From: Trema orientale | Lineage: Eukaryota > Streptophyta > Magnoliopsida > Rosales > Cannabaceae | DNA: 64,000 bases | Assembly (NCBI GenBank): GCA_002914845.1 | Contig: JXTC01000486.1 | Span: 51,808 to 115,807, forward strand | Direction of reading: 5' to 3' | Part shown: positions 24,542-37,170 of the stretch, in pieces | How positions within the stretch are numbered: the stretch's first letter is position 1 | How the letters are laid out: the number at the start of each line of letters is the position of its first letter | Made by a program: the position numbers and the translations under genes | Notes under the pieces: model-generated | Databases searched by the model: none | What the model was told of the DNA's origin: nothing | The model's input: the letters and a program-made list of their open reading frames with translations, nothing else

Positions 24542-25086
24542 GTACTTTTCACACAGTGTAATATCAAATACACTACCTCAAATCTATGAAATTTTGTTCA
24601 AAATAAGTTAAGATTTAGGGTTAGTAAGTTAAAGTCGTGTTTATAACCAATTTTCCATGTTTAGAAGGTTAATTTTAAAAAACATAGGCCTAATAGCGTG
24701 TATTTGAGTTTGTATTTTAGTTTTTTGCATGAAATACGATTCTGGGAAAAAGATGAACAGTAGCACTCGATTGATATCCAGTTGAGCCCCATCGGATCCA
24801 TTCGAGTGCTTTATGAAAGTGTAAATAGCTAGATTGGAACTCTAATCGAGCTCAAATAGAGTCGTTCAGAAGCTAATTATGTAACTCTTTTGGTTTCAGT
24901 CGAGCTCAATTGGACCTGTTCGAATTATCTATCTATGGATACACAGCTCGAATGGGTCCAATCGAGCTCAATTGGTCCAAGAAAGCTTACTTCTTTTGTT
25001 ATTATTTAATACTTTTTAAAAATATTTTGATAGGTTTTTTTGTGACTACCAATATTTATCAATAGTAATATAAATTTACTTTGCAA
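24542..25086 (+). other. 5'-UTR intron of the MULE A transposase, with palindromic repeats
   Basis: The donor is GAATGCAG|GTACTT at 24541/24542, shared with B. In B and C the acceptor is GTTGCAG two bases before the start codon; in A it reads TTTGCAA, so the acceptor AG is lost. Bases 24755-24995 hold the CTCGATTGG/CCAATCGAG repeat family found elsewhere in A, B and C. Confidence 0.65.
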
Positions 25087-25088
25087 AA

Positions 25089-27410
25089 ATGAATCGTACG
25101 ATAATATATGTTTAATATGATAGGAAGTGGAAAGAGAATGAAAAGTGTTACGAGTGGTTTCCAAAGAATACAAAAATTATAGTTATTGTTTTTAAGAAAT
25201 CTATTATTAAGTTTTCTGAGTTAGTGCTTAAATTATGTGAGAGGCTTAGTGTGAACCAAAATAATATACAATTGAAACTAAGTTACTTGCCTTATTATCC
25301 ACTAAAGAAGGTGCCTCTAGTTACCTTACGGAGTGATGAATGTGTTATTGAGTATCTTTTTGACGTTGGAGAGAACAAATGTAGGAAAACTCTACGCGTG
25401 GAGCTCGTTGAGAAAGATGGATATGATAAAGTTGTAGAAGGATGCGTAGATAAAAATATTCCAATGTTGTCAAATAACATCGATGGTGACTTTTATGTTG
25501 AGGAAAATGTTTGCGATGTAGCTTCTGCATTGAGCCACATTGGCGAAAATATCGGCATTGGCACTATGCATCATCTTATTATAGATGCAATGACCTCAAA
25601 CCCGACCCCACACTGTGTAGGATTTTATTAAAGTCCAGAGATAGATTTAATAGTCTTAGAAAATTGTGAACCTCTAGATGGTGTCCTTAGTGACGAGCCT
25701 TGTAGTTTCATGGACGAGTCAGATTTGGCAATTGGTCATGAATTTACTAACAAAGATGAAGTGAAAAATAAATTTCATGATATTGCTCTTATGGCTTGCT
25801 TTGAGATGGAAATAAAGAAATTTACTAAGTTATTATACGTAATGAAATGTATTGATACAACAAGGCAGTCTGAGCAAGAAAGATTGAAAACTCAGAGCAT
25901 TTTTCATCCGAAAATATTGTAATACTCATACTTGCTCCCTTCTCAATCGAAAGTAGAAGCATAGACAAGCAAGTTTGGCAATAGTTGCAGAGATGGTGAA
26001 ATCACGTTTTAAAGGTCAAAAAGATACATCGACTCCAAAAGCAATAATGACTATGATGCAAAGCCGTCATGTTCCAATAACATATTGGAAAGGTTGGAAG
26101 GGAAAAAAAACTTGCTCACAACCTTCTTCGGGGTTCACCAGAGTTGAGTTTTCGATTACTCCTAACTTATTTGTATATGGTTCTGAAGATGAATCTTGAC
26201 ACAATCACACATATAGAGGTTACCAAAGCTAATATATTCAAATACATTTTCTTAGCATATGGTGCATACATTAGAAGATATCGTTGCATGAGGAAAGTTA
26301 TTGCAGTGGATAGTACTTGGTTAAGGGGCGATTACAAGGGTGTAATGTTTATCGCTATCATCATTATCCTATTGCTTAGGCAGTGGTTGACTCTGAGAAT
26401 GGTGCTTCGTGGTCTTGGTTCCTTTATAAGCTACAAGATTTTATACCCGATGAGGAGGAGTTGGTCATTATTTTAGATAAGCATAAAAACATCATCAAAG
26501 GAATTCAAGAAATTTATAAGAAGGCATACCACAGGTTCTGTAGGTGGCATCTCTCCCAGAATATCAAAAATCATGTCAAAGTTAAAGGAGTTGTCAAACT
26601 AATTGAGGATACTGCACATGCATATAGAGTATATGAGTTCAATAAGCTCTGTAATGAACTTTTAAAATAGGAATCTAGGAGCCTTGAGGTATCTTGAGGA
26701 TACTACCCATGTTGATATGACAAAATGAGCAAGAGCTCACTTTACAGGTTCTCAATACAATATCATGACCACAATTGGCATTGAAATGATCAATGGGGTG
26801 ATAAAATATGCGAAAGAATACTCAATACTTGCGTTACTGGATGCTATCCAAAAAAAAAATCTCTAAGTGGTTCAACAAACACTGAAACACTGTAGTATCT
26901 ATTGAAACACCGGATACACCATTGATTGTGATAACAGAGGAGATTATGAGGGAAAAATTCAAGTAGGCATCGGGAATGAAGATAATCCAACTTAATAGGT
27001 TTGAGTATAAGGTAAATGGAAATGGTAATGATGCAGTAGTTGATTTCAGTCAAAGACGTTGCTCATGTCATGTCTTTGACATTGATAGACTTCCTTGTAT
27101 GCATGCCATAGTAGCATGCGAGGTAGCGAATGCACAAGTATATGAATTGTGCTATGACTACTACAGGTTGTCAACTTGGATACTGGCCCATGCAGAGATG
27201 ATTTACTCGGTGCCTCCACAAAAGGATTGGGATATCCCTGAAGATGAAGTGATGATTAAGGTATTACCTCCACCAAAACCTACAAAGCGCGATAGACTAA
27301 AGGAGCAAAGATTTCCTTCAGAAGGAAAAGACAAAAGAAGTAGAAAAAGGTGCGAGTTATGCGGATGTCTTGGACATACTAAGAACAAGTGCCCTCTTCA
27401 AAATATATAA
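25089..27410 (+). pseudogene. MULE A transposase, decayed
   Basis: The start is ATG at 25089 (MNRTIIYV, then a TAA at 25113-25115 where C has Gln). The PB1-like N-terminus continues KWKENEKCYEWFPKN and FSELVLKLCERLSV, open to 25631. The MuDR DNA-binding module starts at MDESDLAIGHEFTNKDEV (25710). The DDE core is visible as RKVIAVDSTWLRGDYKGVM (about 26290) and, in another frame, as LDKHKNIIKGIQEIYKKAY (about 26476), then FCRWHLSQNIKNH. The C-terminal frame 26976-27410 has the intact SWIM finger CSCHVFDIDRLPCMHAI and a zinc knuckle CELCGCLGHTKNKC. Many stops separate these blocks. It is closely related to B (44872-47122). Confidence 0.92.
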
Positions 27411-27519
27411 TATTGTTTAGAAGAATGGTTATATTATATATTTGATTTATGTATTATTTATTATGTATCAGAATATGGCCACTTGTTTTATGTATTATGT
27501 ATTATGTATCAAAATAGGT

Positions 27520-28165
27520 TTTGCTCGACTAGCATTCGTGCTCAACTGGGTCCAGTCGAGTCATTTTACATACATTTATTCTCCGACAGGATCCATTTAT
27601 ACTAAAATCAGGTCTAGTCAAATTTTGTAGAAAGTTTTAATGTGAACTCTTATATGAAGTCGAATGGCTCCATTTGTGCCCAACTAGGTCCAATCGAGCT
27701 CAAAAGAAACTTGACTGGGTCCAGATATACTCTAATGAGCTCCAATAAGGTTTTTTCAGAAAGTTTTGATGTGGAGTCTTATGAACTCGACTGGCTCTAT
27801 ATGTGCCCAACTGGGTCCGGTCGAGCTCAAATGAAACTCAACTGGGTCCAGTTATATTCTGATCAGGTCCAGTCAGGTTTTTCAGAATATTTTAGTATAG
27901 ACTCTTATAAACTCAAAGGGCTTTATGTGTGCCCAACTAGGTCCGGTCGAGCTCAAATGAAACTTGAATAGGTCCAGTTATGCTCCGATCAAGTCCAATC
28001 AGACAGTCTATAATGTGTTAATGTGGACTCTTCTGAATTCGACTAGCTCCATTTGTGCACAACTAGGTCCAGTTGAGCGAACCCACCTTACTTTGATTGA
28101 ACGATTCTGTCCTAACCAAAGCTATTTAAGTTTGGATCCAATTGAGAGTCAACCCAATTTGTATC
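27520..28165 (+). repeat. 3' array downstream of the MULE A transposase
   Basis: Four to five units of about 124-128 bp start near 27530, 27650, 27779, 27903 and 28030. Each has CTCGACTGGCTCCATTTGTG and a GGGTCCAGTCGAGCTC half. The array runs in the direction of the transposase. A 109-codon open stretch across it (27642-27971) only reflects the repeat period. Confidence 0.85.
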
Positions 28166-28179
28166 AAGTAGCCAATTTG

Positions 28180-28700
28180 TAATCTATTAACATAAAATAT
28201 TACATCATTCATTAGGAATGAAAGGATTAGGAACAACAAATATTACATAGGGTTAAATAATTACATTATTTATTATTTCAAATTACAAATTACATTTTAT
28301 AACTTGATTGAATGAAACAATATTTGTAAAGTTATATGGTAGACTACTTGTAATGAATCTTGTATACTTTGACTAGGGGTTTGCATCCAAGATAACTAAA
28401 TTAAGCTTATAAATCTTTGTTAAGAATTTTTTAAAAGAAATTAGATGAGAAAAAAATGATTTTAAGAATTGCAATGAGGTAAATAATAAATACGGAAATC
28501 AAGTCTAAGCTATCGAAGATAAAGAGTCAATAAAATTTCAGTTTGTTTACATGCTTTTCAATTTTAGTTCCTAACATCTAGAATATTATTAAAAAAAATT
28601 ATAATGTTATTATTTTCACAAACAATATTAAAAGTATAATTTACATTTAAAAAATCTCCCAATATAAAAATAAAAATGACTTATTTTATAAGATTTATAA
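28180..28700 (+). other. Spacer X of MULE A
   Basis: AT-rich non-coding spacer between the two repeat arrays. It matches 43740-44345 in MULE B in the same absolute orientation, with shared blocks such as GAATGAAACAATATTTGTAA and TTTGCATCCAAGATAA, although the coding genes of A and B are inverted relative to each other. Confidence 0.75.
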
Positions 28701-28790
28701 ACTACCTGACTGGACCTAATCGAAGCATAAATGACCCCATCTAGTTCATAATGCTCCATATTAAAACAATATACAAAACCTGAGTAGACC

Positions 28791-31544
28791 TGTAATGCCC
28801 AAGATTCTCACATACATAATAAGCTAATAATAAACATGTTCATATTGCATAATAGACATATTAAGTAACTAGTATCAATTTTATGGTAAATTACTCAATC
28901 TGATTGCTAAATGATTTGTATTATTGTACTAATGTTTGTGGAAGTGCTCTCATACAGTGTAAAGGCTCAGTACCCTCAGAGAGAGAGTTTGGTGTGTGAA
29001 AGGAACAAAGAATACATTTATGAATAGTAAGACTATACGAACATGCATTAAAATCATGTCTGTTGATAACTTAGTCGAATAGTAGTTTTTCGGTAAAATA
29101 TATTTTTTCATGCTTTTCGAAGCCAAATTCAATGTGCATTTAACACGTCAAATAGATTTTATTTAATTTGTAGAAACCATTTCTAGCATTTTCCAAAATG
29201 TTAGTTTCAGGTAAGCACGAGGTGGCAGTCACTGTACTAAACTGTGTTTAATTACACTAAGCTAGCTTAGATTAAGCTTAATCACGTAATGTTATCTTTG
29301 TGTACTCTAATAATTAGGCATTGATACTTTGTTTGCATTATTAATTGGAGTCTAATTGACTTATTTTTATGTTTAATGATTGGTTATGGGGCTAGGTTTC
29401 ACTAGATTACGATAAGATTAGCCATATGGGATTATAGGTCAAAGTATGACTAGTTTTCACCTCTTAAGCTAGGTTTCACCATTTTGGTCTACATTTGGGT
29501 GTATAGGATGGACCAGCAATGTGGTGAATATGCTAAGGATGTTTTAGAGCTGGACACATGGAAAGCAATGAGCAAAATATCCAAAATACCCTTTAGAATT
29601 TAAGTTATGCCATTTTTTAGTCATTAAGTATCACTTTTTGACCAAATCTGGTCATTTGCTTTCCCTTTCTCTCCAGCCACGACCTGAGACTCTCCAACTC
29701 ATTTTAAGACTTCTTTCAACTCCTCTTAGCCATATCCAGGAGTTTCCAAGTGGTAGAACTCAAATTGGAAGTCTAGAAAGCAAGATAGACCAAAACTAGT
29801 CACGGTAACTCTACTAAGTTCTTCTTTCTAGGTCTTGCCCTTTAATTTCAATTTTCTACTTGTTCCCACTTAAATATTGGTTTCGTCAGGTCCTCTTAAG
29901 TTCAAAAATCTATTTCTAAGCCTTGGGAATCAGTTTGGTGGAGATAGAAGGCAAGAAGTCTATCAAAGACTCAAACTAGTCAAGATAAGGTTTAAGTAGG
30001 AATTTGAAATTGTAGTGTGTTTCCTTTATTTTAGATCTTAAGCCTAAGCTATTATTTGTTGGATAATGGTCTTAGAAACCCTTATGTATTGCTGGAAATA
30101 TAAAATTTAAGTAGAAGATTAATGTTAAACCTAAAGCCCCAAAGTTTGCTATTTACGGAATTAGGTATTTCTATGTGTAGTAGATTAAATTTTCTATAAT
30201 TGTAATCTGATTTTTTTAGACTTGGAATGTATATTTTATTGATCCTATTAGTTATTAAACTCTTTTGGTAGCTGATTGTGATGGCACACAAGTGGAAAAG
30301 TGGTTTTAAACTTTGTTTAAACCGAAAAGAATTCAAGTGCACCTAGATTGTTCTAAATGATCCTCTTTGAGGTATATATATGGGAATTGGCTTGTGGATT
30401 ATTATTGCAGGTTTAAACCATGATTTTAATCATGTGGGAATGTCCTAAAAATAGGGGAGGTGCTGTCCAAATATTTTTAAAACCAAATGGTACTTTTTAG
30501 AAGCAAATGGACTAGTTTTTATGAAAAGATGTGCTATTTTGGTTCATTTTGTAATTAGATTTCTTGGTTTTGTGAAAGTTGTGATTTATGCTTATGGTAG
30601 CTTTCTTTAAGCATTTTACATTGTAGTAATCATTCTAGTAATGAAATTGATATCAGGTTTTCTACACACCTTACCACAGAAGATACTAACCCTTTTCATT
30701 ATCTTTTCTGTCGGAAAAGTTTTCGTGAATCTGTGGAATTTGTGAATGTGGAATTTGTGTATATGTGTACATACGTATCTGTTATTATGCTTTACATGAG
30801 ACATGAACATGTGGTGTATTTATATTGCCTGACGAGTATTGGTGAATAGGGTGTGGCGGGCCAACACCCAAATATGTGATATGGTTCCTTCGGGGACACT
30901 CTGGTTCCTTCGGGAACACTCTGGTCCTTTCGGGGACACTATGGTTCCTTTGGGAACACTCTGACGGCGATATGGGGTGGACCTCTGCTGTATACAGAGG
31001 GGATTTTCTGGGGCTCGAGACCTCCATATAGCTCATGATATATTATATGTTTCTGAGTGGCTCAGTATGCAATTCACGGTCTTGTCAGGCAATACAATAT
31101 ACACAGGGATCCTAATTATATGATTATCTGTTCTCTGTCATCTGCACTCTGCATCGGCATGTGTTACTTGCTGAGTTTCATACTCACTCATATTCTTACA
31201 TTGCAGAAGGTACTGCTGATGTTTGAGATTAGAGGAGGAGCGCCTACTGCTGATGTATATGAGCATTTTAACGCTGTGGTTTTTTTGACTGAAAATTTTG
31301 TATCTGTTTGAGTGTGTGTACATTATGTATATTTTTTCTGAGAGGTCCACTATGTGAGTATGTATATATGTATACATTAGATTATGTATAATTACGAGTG
31401 AAATTTCCCGTTTTCTCCCAGAAAGTTTAAAAAGTTTTAAATTTTCACCATTTTATCAGTTCTAAGTTGAGTGGCGTCTCCCGATCTCACTAAATATTTT
31501 TACGAATATCCGTACGTATGTGTGTGGGATCGTGGGATATCACA
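28791..31544 (+). mobile_element. Solo LTR of a chromovirus (2754 bp)
   Basis: It starts TGTAATGCCC and ends GGATATCACA, flanked by a perfect duplication AGACC (28786-28790 and 31545-31549). There is no internal domain, so it is the product of LTR-LTR recombination. The first 1.6 kb matches the LTR at 3077; the last kilobase does not. It contains four near-identical 20-bp units around GGTTCCTTCGGGAACACTCT at about 30882-30962. Confidence 0.93.
30882..30962 (+). repeat. 20-bp tandem repeat inside the solo LTR
   Basis: Four units of GGTTCCTTCGGGAACACTCT type, with small changes. Each unit includes a palindromic TTCCNNNGGGAA core. Confidence 0.85.
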
Positions 31545-32074
31545 AGACCTACTTTGAGCATAACTGAACGAAGTCCAGTTTTATTAGAGCTCAATCGGAC
31601 TCAGTTGGGTATAAATAGAGCTAGTCGAGTTCATAATTCTCCATATTAAAACAATATGCAAAACTTGAGTGGACCTGATTGGAGAATAACTGGACCAAGT
31701 TAAGTTTTACTGGAGCTTGACTGGACCCGGTTAGGCACAAATGGGGCCAGTGGAGTTTATAATACTCCATATTAAACCAATATACAAAACCTGAGTGGAC
31801 TTGATTGGAGCGTAACTGGACCAAGTCGAGTTTTATTAGAGCTCGACTAGACCCAGTTGGGCACAAATAGATCCAATCGAGCAAAACATAAATTACTATC
31901 GTTCAAATTTTAATTGATTGGGTCTATTTTGGGCAAAATGGAGTGTAAATAAATGATTAGAGTAGACTCAGTTAGGCATAAATAGACGTATCGAGCACAA
32001 CCTGGATAAAGAAAAGAAAAGTATCTTAGAAATAACTATGAATAAAAAGTTTGATAGATAATGACCTATTCCAA

Positions 32075-35000
32075 TTATACATTAGTCACATGATTCCAAA
32101 AAAATATTTGTACATATATAGAAGGTAACCTACGTGTCCCAATCAGTACAAAAAATCTCAGCAGCCATCTTCTTTCAGAAAAATGCCATTGTATCATTAT
32201 CATCAATGCAATGAAATGGAAGGCCTTACATGTCAAACTCAATGAACTTGATTGCATACACTACACAATCACCACTATTATTTGTTAAAATGATTAGTTT
32301 CTTACATTTTATCGTAAAATGAACAAAGTTAAATACACATTAAGGAAGATAGTTACCTCGAGTTTTGGGAGATTTTTAATGGGCGCCTGTACAGCCGTGG
32401 ACTGTTTAAATTATCTGTTATATGTTCAAAATGTCCAAATATTTTAAGCATTACTGGGATGATGGTACAAAGTGGCAACATTGCCTCATCCATATTCTTT
32501 TCAGTGGTCGCCTTAATATTACTATCAAAAACTGTCATCTCTAACGCCTCTAAATCTTCTTTAATAGTGAGCCAATGGTTGTCCATTAAGTTCAAAATCA
32601 TATACAATTTTCGTGCATCTTTCCATAGGCAGCCCCAAAGGTCGGGAAAAACTCCATTGATGTATCACAATAGTGCCACATCGAGAGTGTCTGGGTGGCA
32701 TTGAAGTTGCTCAATGCGAGTTGGCTAAACATCTCGTTTAGAATGATAGAGTCTTGTTTGATCACATCTGGGTACTTTTGTTGGAATTTCCTTAATCCGA
32801 ACAAGGCCTCCTCAAGATACTGCAAAAGAAAAAAAAATCAACTATATGCTTCATCAATGTTAAAAATAAATGATCGGTAGAAATTATGAATACAAAAACA
32901 CATGACTCAGCTCACTCTCCAGCCATCTATGAGGTGAAATGATTTTATAAATAAAAAAAAACACGTGTATACACTATAACATCGCACATAATAGGTGTTA
33001 CATCTTTTGAAATCAAATATTTTTTAAATGCCTCCGCCTTTTCTTTGGAGATGATCTGTAATAGAGTGTAGACAAGATTATTTTCATGACGATACCATGT
33101 TCTTCAGCCCGGGTTGGTATATAGTGACGAAATATAGTGCGAAGGTTTACGCTTCTGTACAAGACACCTTATGAGGGTGTTGAACAGGTTGCTGCTCAAT
33201 AGGTTGTTCTAAATTCCCATGTTGCTACTGAACAACTTGCTCCTTAGTCTCAGGTTATTACTCAACCTCAGTCTTAGGTTGCTACTCAACCTCAGTCTCA
33301 GCTTGTTGTTCAATCTCAGACTTGCCATGGCCACCATCAACCTGTTCGTGAATCAATGTTGAAAGAGTGTAGTAATATATCTCAGTATCATCATAATAAT
33401 CATCACCTTTCTCATCAGGCCACATGTATCATTTTGTTGTTGTGTCACTACTGAGTCTATCTTCGACTCTATCCTCACTAGATTTGATTTCAGGATAGCA
33501 ACTTCAGATTGAAAGATAGACTCTATTAAAGATAGACAATTTTTTATGTAGGCCTTAATCCTACTAAACCAGTCGATATTTTTTGTCGGCCTATCCTCCT
33601 ATCATGTAGGACTTGGTATTGGAATCTCGTCTCTCAGGAGGGGACTACTACGTTTTGATGAACCTCAAAATATCTTCAGTAGTGGCATTGTTATGACTTG
33701 TAACACCTACATCAGCATAAGCCTCATTGCCTATTGTCTTATATTTCCAAGTGATTGAGCCTCCGGAAAGTAAGAACCTCGTCAATTGCTCTAACTCAAT
33801 ATTTCTTGGTATATTTGGCTGTATGAACCCCGACATGTATGGTGCCTCTTTTTCTTCATTAGTTGGTGTAAAGAGTGCATGTATCTCCTAAAATTTAATA
33901 TGTAAAATATGAGATCAAATACAAATAAATCAAAAAAAATTGACAACTTAAGACATAATAATTTTTTAATTTACACTCCAAGATAATTCCTTTAATATCA
34001 CATAATAATGAAATACTAACTTGTGATTTACCAAGTGCAGTTAGTATTTTACTATACGAAGGAGATTGCCTTCGTTTCCAATTCATCTTCCATCTACAAA
34101 TCTTGGAAACTACTATATCAATCTTGGGAACTACTATATCAACATTCTCTTGTCTCTGAGCAAACTCAGTTGCGATAGCCGATATACACTCATATACCAA
34201 TACCTACACACATATTTTTAACAAAACTATAAGTGTCAGGACAAAAAAATATTACTAAAGATAAATTATTTATCATAGGGAAATTTTCTTACGGACAAAG
34301 GAAGCACGAAGCCTCCATAAGTGTGTGTCGTCTCCCTCTCATTCTTTTTACTTAACTCCACAGTCTTCGACTTCATTGCCTAATCTAATTGCTTTAAAAG
34401 ATAGTTGTAAGAGTAAGTTCAGAATAAGTTCCCTAAGGAAATTGCTTGAACGCATCCACATCATCAACCAATCTAAATAAACACTTGTCAATGCCATATG
34501 TTGACTTGTGTCCATGCAACAAAATTGTAGAGACAAACAAGAGCATAGCCATCTTTAATTTCTCATCATTCATTCTACTTAAATTCTTCCACCCCCTCTT
34601 TTTGGTACTTTGGGTGCCCATCAAAAACAATTTCTGCTTAATGTCTTCTATCCATAAACATCATTGATCTCACTTAAAGATCATCTGGAATAGTTGAGCA
34701 ATTGAGCTCATATATCAATGCATACTCCATCAATGAAAACCGAATTGGTTTTCCATTCGCAATGAACCAAATCTCATGCCTACTCTTATAACGTGCTTGA
34801 CAAATGAGTAATAGCCACATCACTTAGCTCAAATGTTTGTAATAGTCTGATACATCAAGAAAGTGGCCGAATGGAGATTGTTCCTTGAACCATTGTAAGT
34901 CCTCTAGATCCTCCTTAAGTGCATCCATTATACACTTGACAATCTGAACCAAAGGACACTTGGTGGATATTTTGCATGCAAAGTGCTCATTTGGCTCCAA

Positions 35001-37170
35001 AATATGTGTAAGACGAAGGACATCTTCAACATATAATTAAATATAGCTAAGTGTCACAATAAACTTAACTAGACCCAGCCAAACTATTTTAAAAGACATT
35101 ATTCAAAATAAAAAAACGTCATTCAAAAAGTCATTAAGACCATATTAAACTAGACTGGACCCAATCAAACTCTAACGGATCCAATTAAGACACTTCTTTG
35201 AATTAAGAACTTGACTGGATCTATTATAGCTCAAATGGACTCAGTCGGGTTTCCACAAAAATTCAAGATAACTTTGGAAAAACCTGAATGGACCAGTCAA
35301 ACTCAATTGGATTTGGAGTATGAAAACTAAAACATAAAAAACTTCACTACAAAATGAAAAGAGTTAATGGCACCATTGGTCCCCAACCTATTACCACTTT
35401 GGCATATTAGTCCTCAACCTTTTTTTTGTGGTATTTAAGTACTAAACGTTTCTTTTTTTGGCACTATTGGTCCTTTTGGCATATTCCATCTAAGATTCCG
35501 TTAAAATTCATTTAAATGAGAGAAATTTTGCATAATTAATCTCGATTTTTCAATAGTTGAACAATTTGGTCCCTATTTTGTTTTTGTATTCATATTTCTG
35601 ATTAACAATATTACATCTGCTAATCTTTTAAAAAATTAAAATTCTAAAAATTAAATTTTTGAAAGATTGATATATGCAATAACATAAAGAAATGAACATT
35701 TAATGGAAAACGATAAAACTTTTCAGGTTTATTTGCTGCAAATAGTTAATTAATTTTTTAGAATAACTATTCATAATTACATAGAAATTTAATAGATATA
35801 GTAAATTTTCAACAAATTTGACTAGTATAAAAGCGTGTATGTGAAATTTTTTTAGTTTTAAAAATGGTAAGGTAATTATTTTTTGTTCATAAAGTTACTA
35901 TAGTTTGATTTTGTTTATAAAATTACTATAGTTTGACATAAATTAAGGTCTATTAGTAAATTTTTTTTTTGAATTTAGTTTTTAAATAAACTATTTATTT
36001 TATATCCATCTTTGAATTTTAATTTTCTGAAAAAATAATAGATACAATATTGTTAATCAGAAATATGAATACAAAAAAAAAAATAGGGACCAAATTGTTA
36101 AACAATTGAAAAATCGAGATCAATGATATAAAATTTCTGTTATTCAAATAAATTTTAACGAAATCTTGGATGAAATATGCTAAAAAGATCAATGGTGCCA
36201 AAAAGAAAAACGTTTAGTACTTAAATGCTACCAAAAAAAAAAGTTGAGGACCTGCCAAAATGGTAATAGGTTGGGGACCAATAGTACCATTAACCCAAAT
36301 GAAAATTACCTGAGGATCATTGAGTTAGGTGTTCTCTTTTTCAACCCACACAATTTTAAACATGAGCACTTTAAAAAATATATCATTTATTCTTTTACTG
36401 AGTATGTTGAGTAGATTAATGAATAAAAAAACATAGCAATTCCAATCATTATTCTAGAATATGAATCTAAAACTAAATAAAATTTCTTCAATTCAATCAT
36501 ACAATGAGATAAATGCGACTTTGGACTCCAATGATTAGGGTGCAATAAGTTTTTTATTATAAGTACCAAGTTTAAGGACAATTCCAATTGTTTGTCTAAG
36601 GAGTATCACAAAATTAAGCAAATTACTATGTATGAGAAACTTGCTCAACCAACTTCACTTTACTTTAATATGAAAAACTAGAATTTTTTTCTTTTCATTG
36701 CATAAATCTTATAAAGATTAATTCGAGACACAAGTATTCCATCACTTGTCCTTCCAAAAGTGCAATTTTACATTTCCCTACTTCGATATATTCATAATGT
36801 GTTTGGATATCTTCATCATATGTTAAGCCACAGTAAAGCAACAATTGTTCTGATTACTGAAATTGAGATCAAAAGTGAATAACTATACAACAATAATAGA
36901 AAAAAAAGTAAAAAAAAAAATGCAAATATGATAACATAACCGTTCAGCCCAGCACCAAAGAGTGAACTTTTACCTCATTTTTCATTGCTAACCCATCCGT
37001 CTTGGAGCTTGATCTATCTGACCAAGGAGCCTCCCTATCCGACTCTGATTCGGATGTTGACTCGTCCAAGCCATTTTTGTGCTAGAGAGAGAGAAGAAGT
37101 CGATTGGCGGGTTGTAATCTTTGCAAGGGCGACAAGGAACTCGACAGGACTCCGATTGGGTGCTCTACGT
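32075..37170 (-). pseudogene. MULE A DUF1985/Ulp1-like protease gene, decayed
   Basis: Read on -. Exon 1 ends at 36974 (Ser/Glu/Asp-rich, ...KNE then GTAAAA donor). One 36-bp micro-exon at 36310-36345 has an in-frame TAA and an acceptor changed from AG to GG. The DUF1985 exon starts at 35030 (EPNEHFACKIST, SPFGHFLDV, then EIWFIANGKPIRFSLMEYAL). Later exons include YECISAIATEFAQR (about 34200) and GFIQPNIPRNIELEQLTRFL (about 33830). The C48 peptidase region has DNHWLTIKEDLE (His kept, about 32575), VFDS (Asp) and NNSGDC (Cys, about 32262). Ulp1-family proteases cleave SUMO-type conjugates; a transposon role is unproven. Stops throughout, and a 936-bp MITE sits in an intron. Confidence 0.88.
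35352..36305. mobile_element. Mutator-type MITE (element 35361-36296) with 9-bp target duplication
   Basis: The ends GAGTTAATGG and CCATTAACCC are inverted, and the terminal repeats extend about 230 bp each (35361-35590 and 36065-36296), sharing TTGGTCCCCAACCTATTACC. Flanks are identical: AAATGAAAA at 35352-35360 and 36297-36305. A 9-bp duplication plus long terminal repeats is diagnostic of Mutator-like elements. The 470-bp core is AT-rich and has no gene. It landed a few bases inside the donor side of the intron after the A micro-exon. Confidence 0.93.

Larger units (their letters stand above)
28701..31995 (-). repeat. 3' array downstream of the MULE A Ulp1 gene, split by a solo LTR
   Basis: This is the same repeat family in minus orientation (28701-28785 and 31550-31995), for example CTCGACTAGACCCAGTTGGG read with its complement. 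Unit length is about 120-125 bp. The 87-codon minus-strand open stretch at 31621-31884 is a repeat artefact: its translation resembles that of the plus-strand array at 27642-27971, as expected for inverted copies. Confidence 0.8.

Noticed and set aside
27642..27971. Open frame of 109 codons on +, mirrored by an 87-codon frame on - at 31621-31884
   Set aside because: Both lie in the palindromic repeat arrays; the similar translations come from inverted copies of one repeat, not from a gene.
27520..28165. Regularly spaced repeats that might suggest a CRISPR-like array
   Set aside because: Units are long, degenerate and have no constant-length unique spacers; the genome is a plant's and the repeats belong to MULEs.
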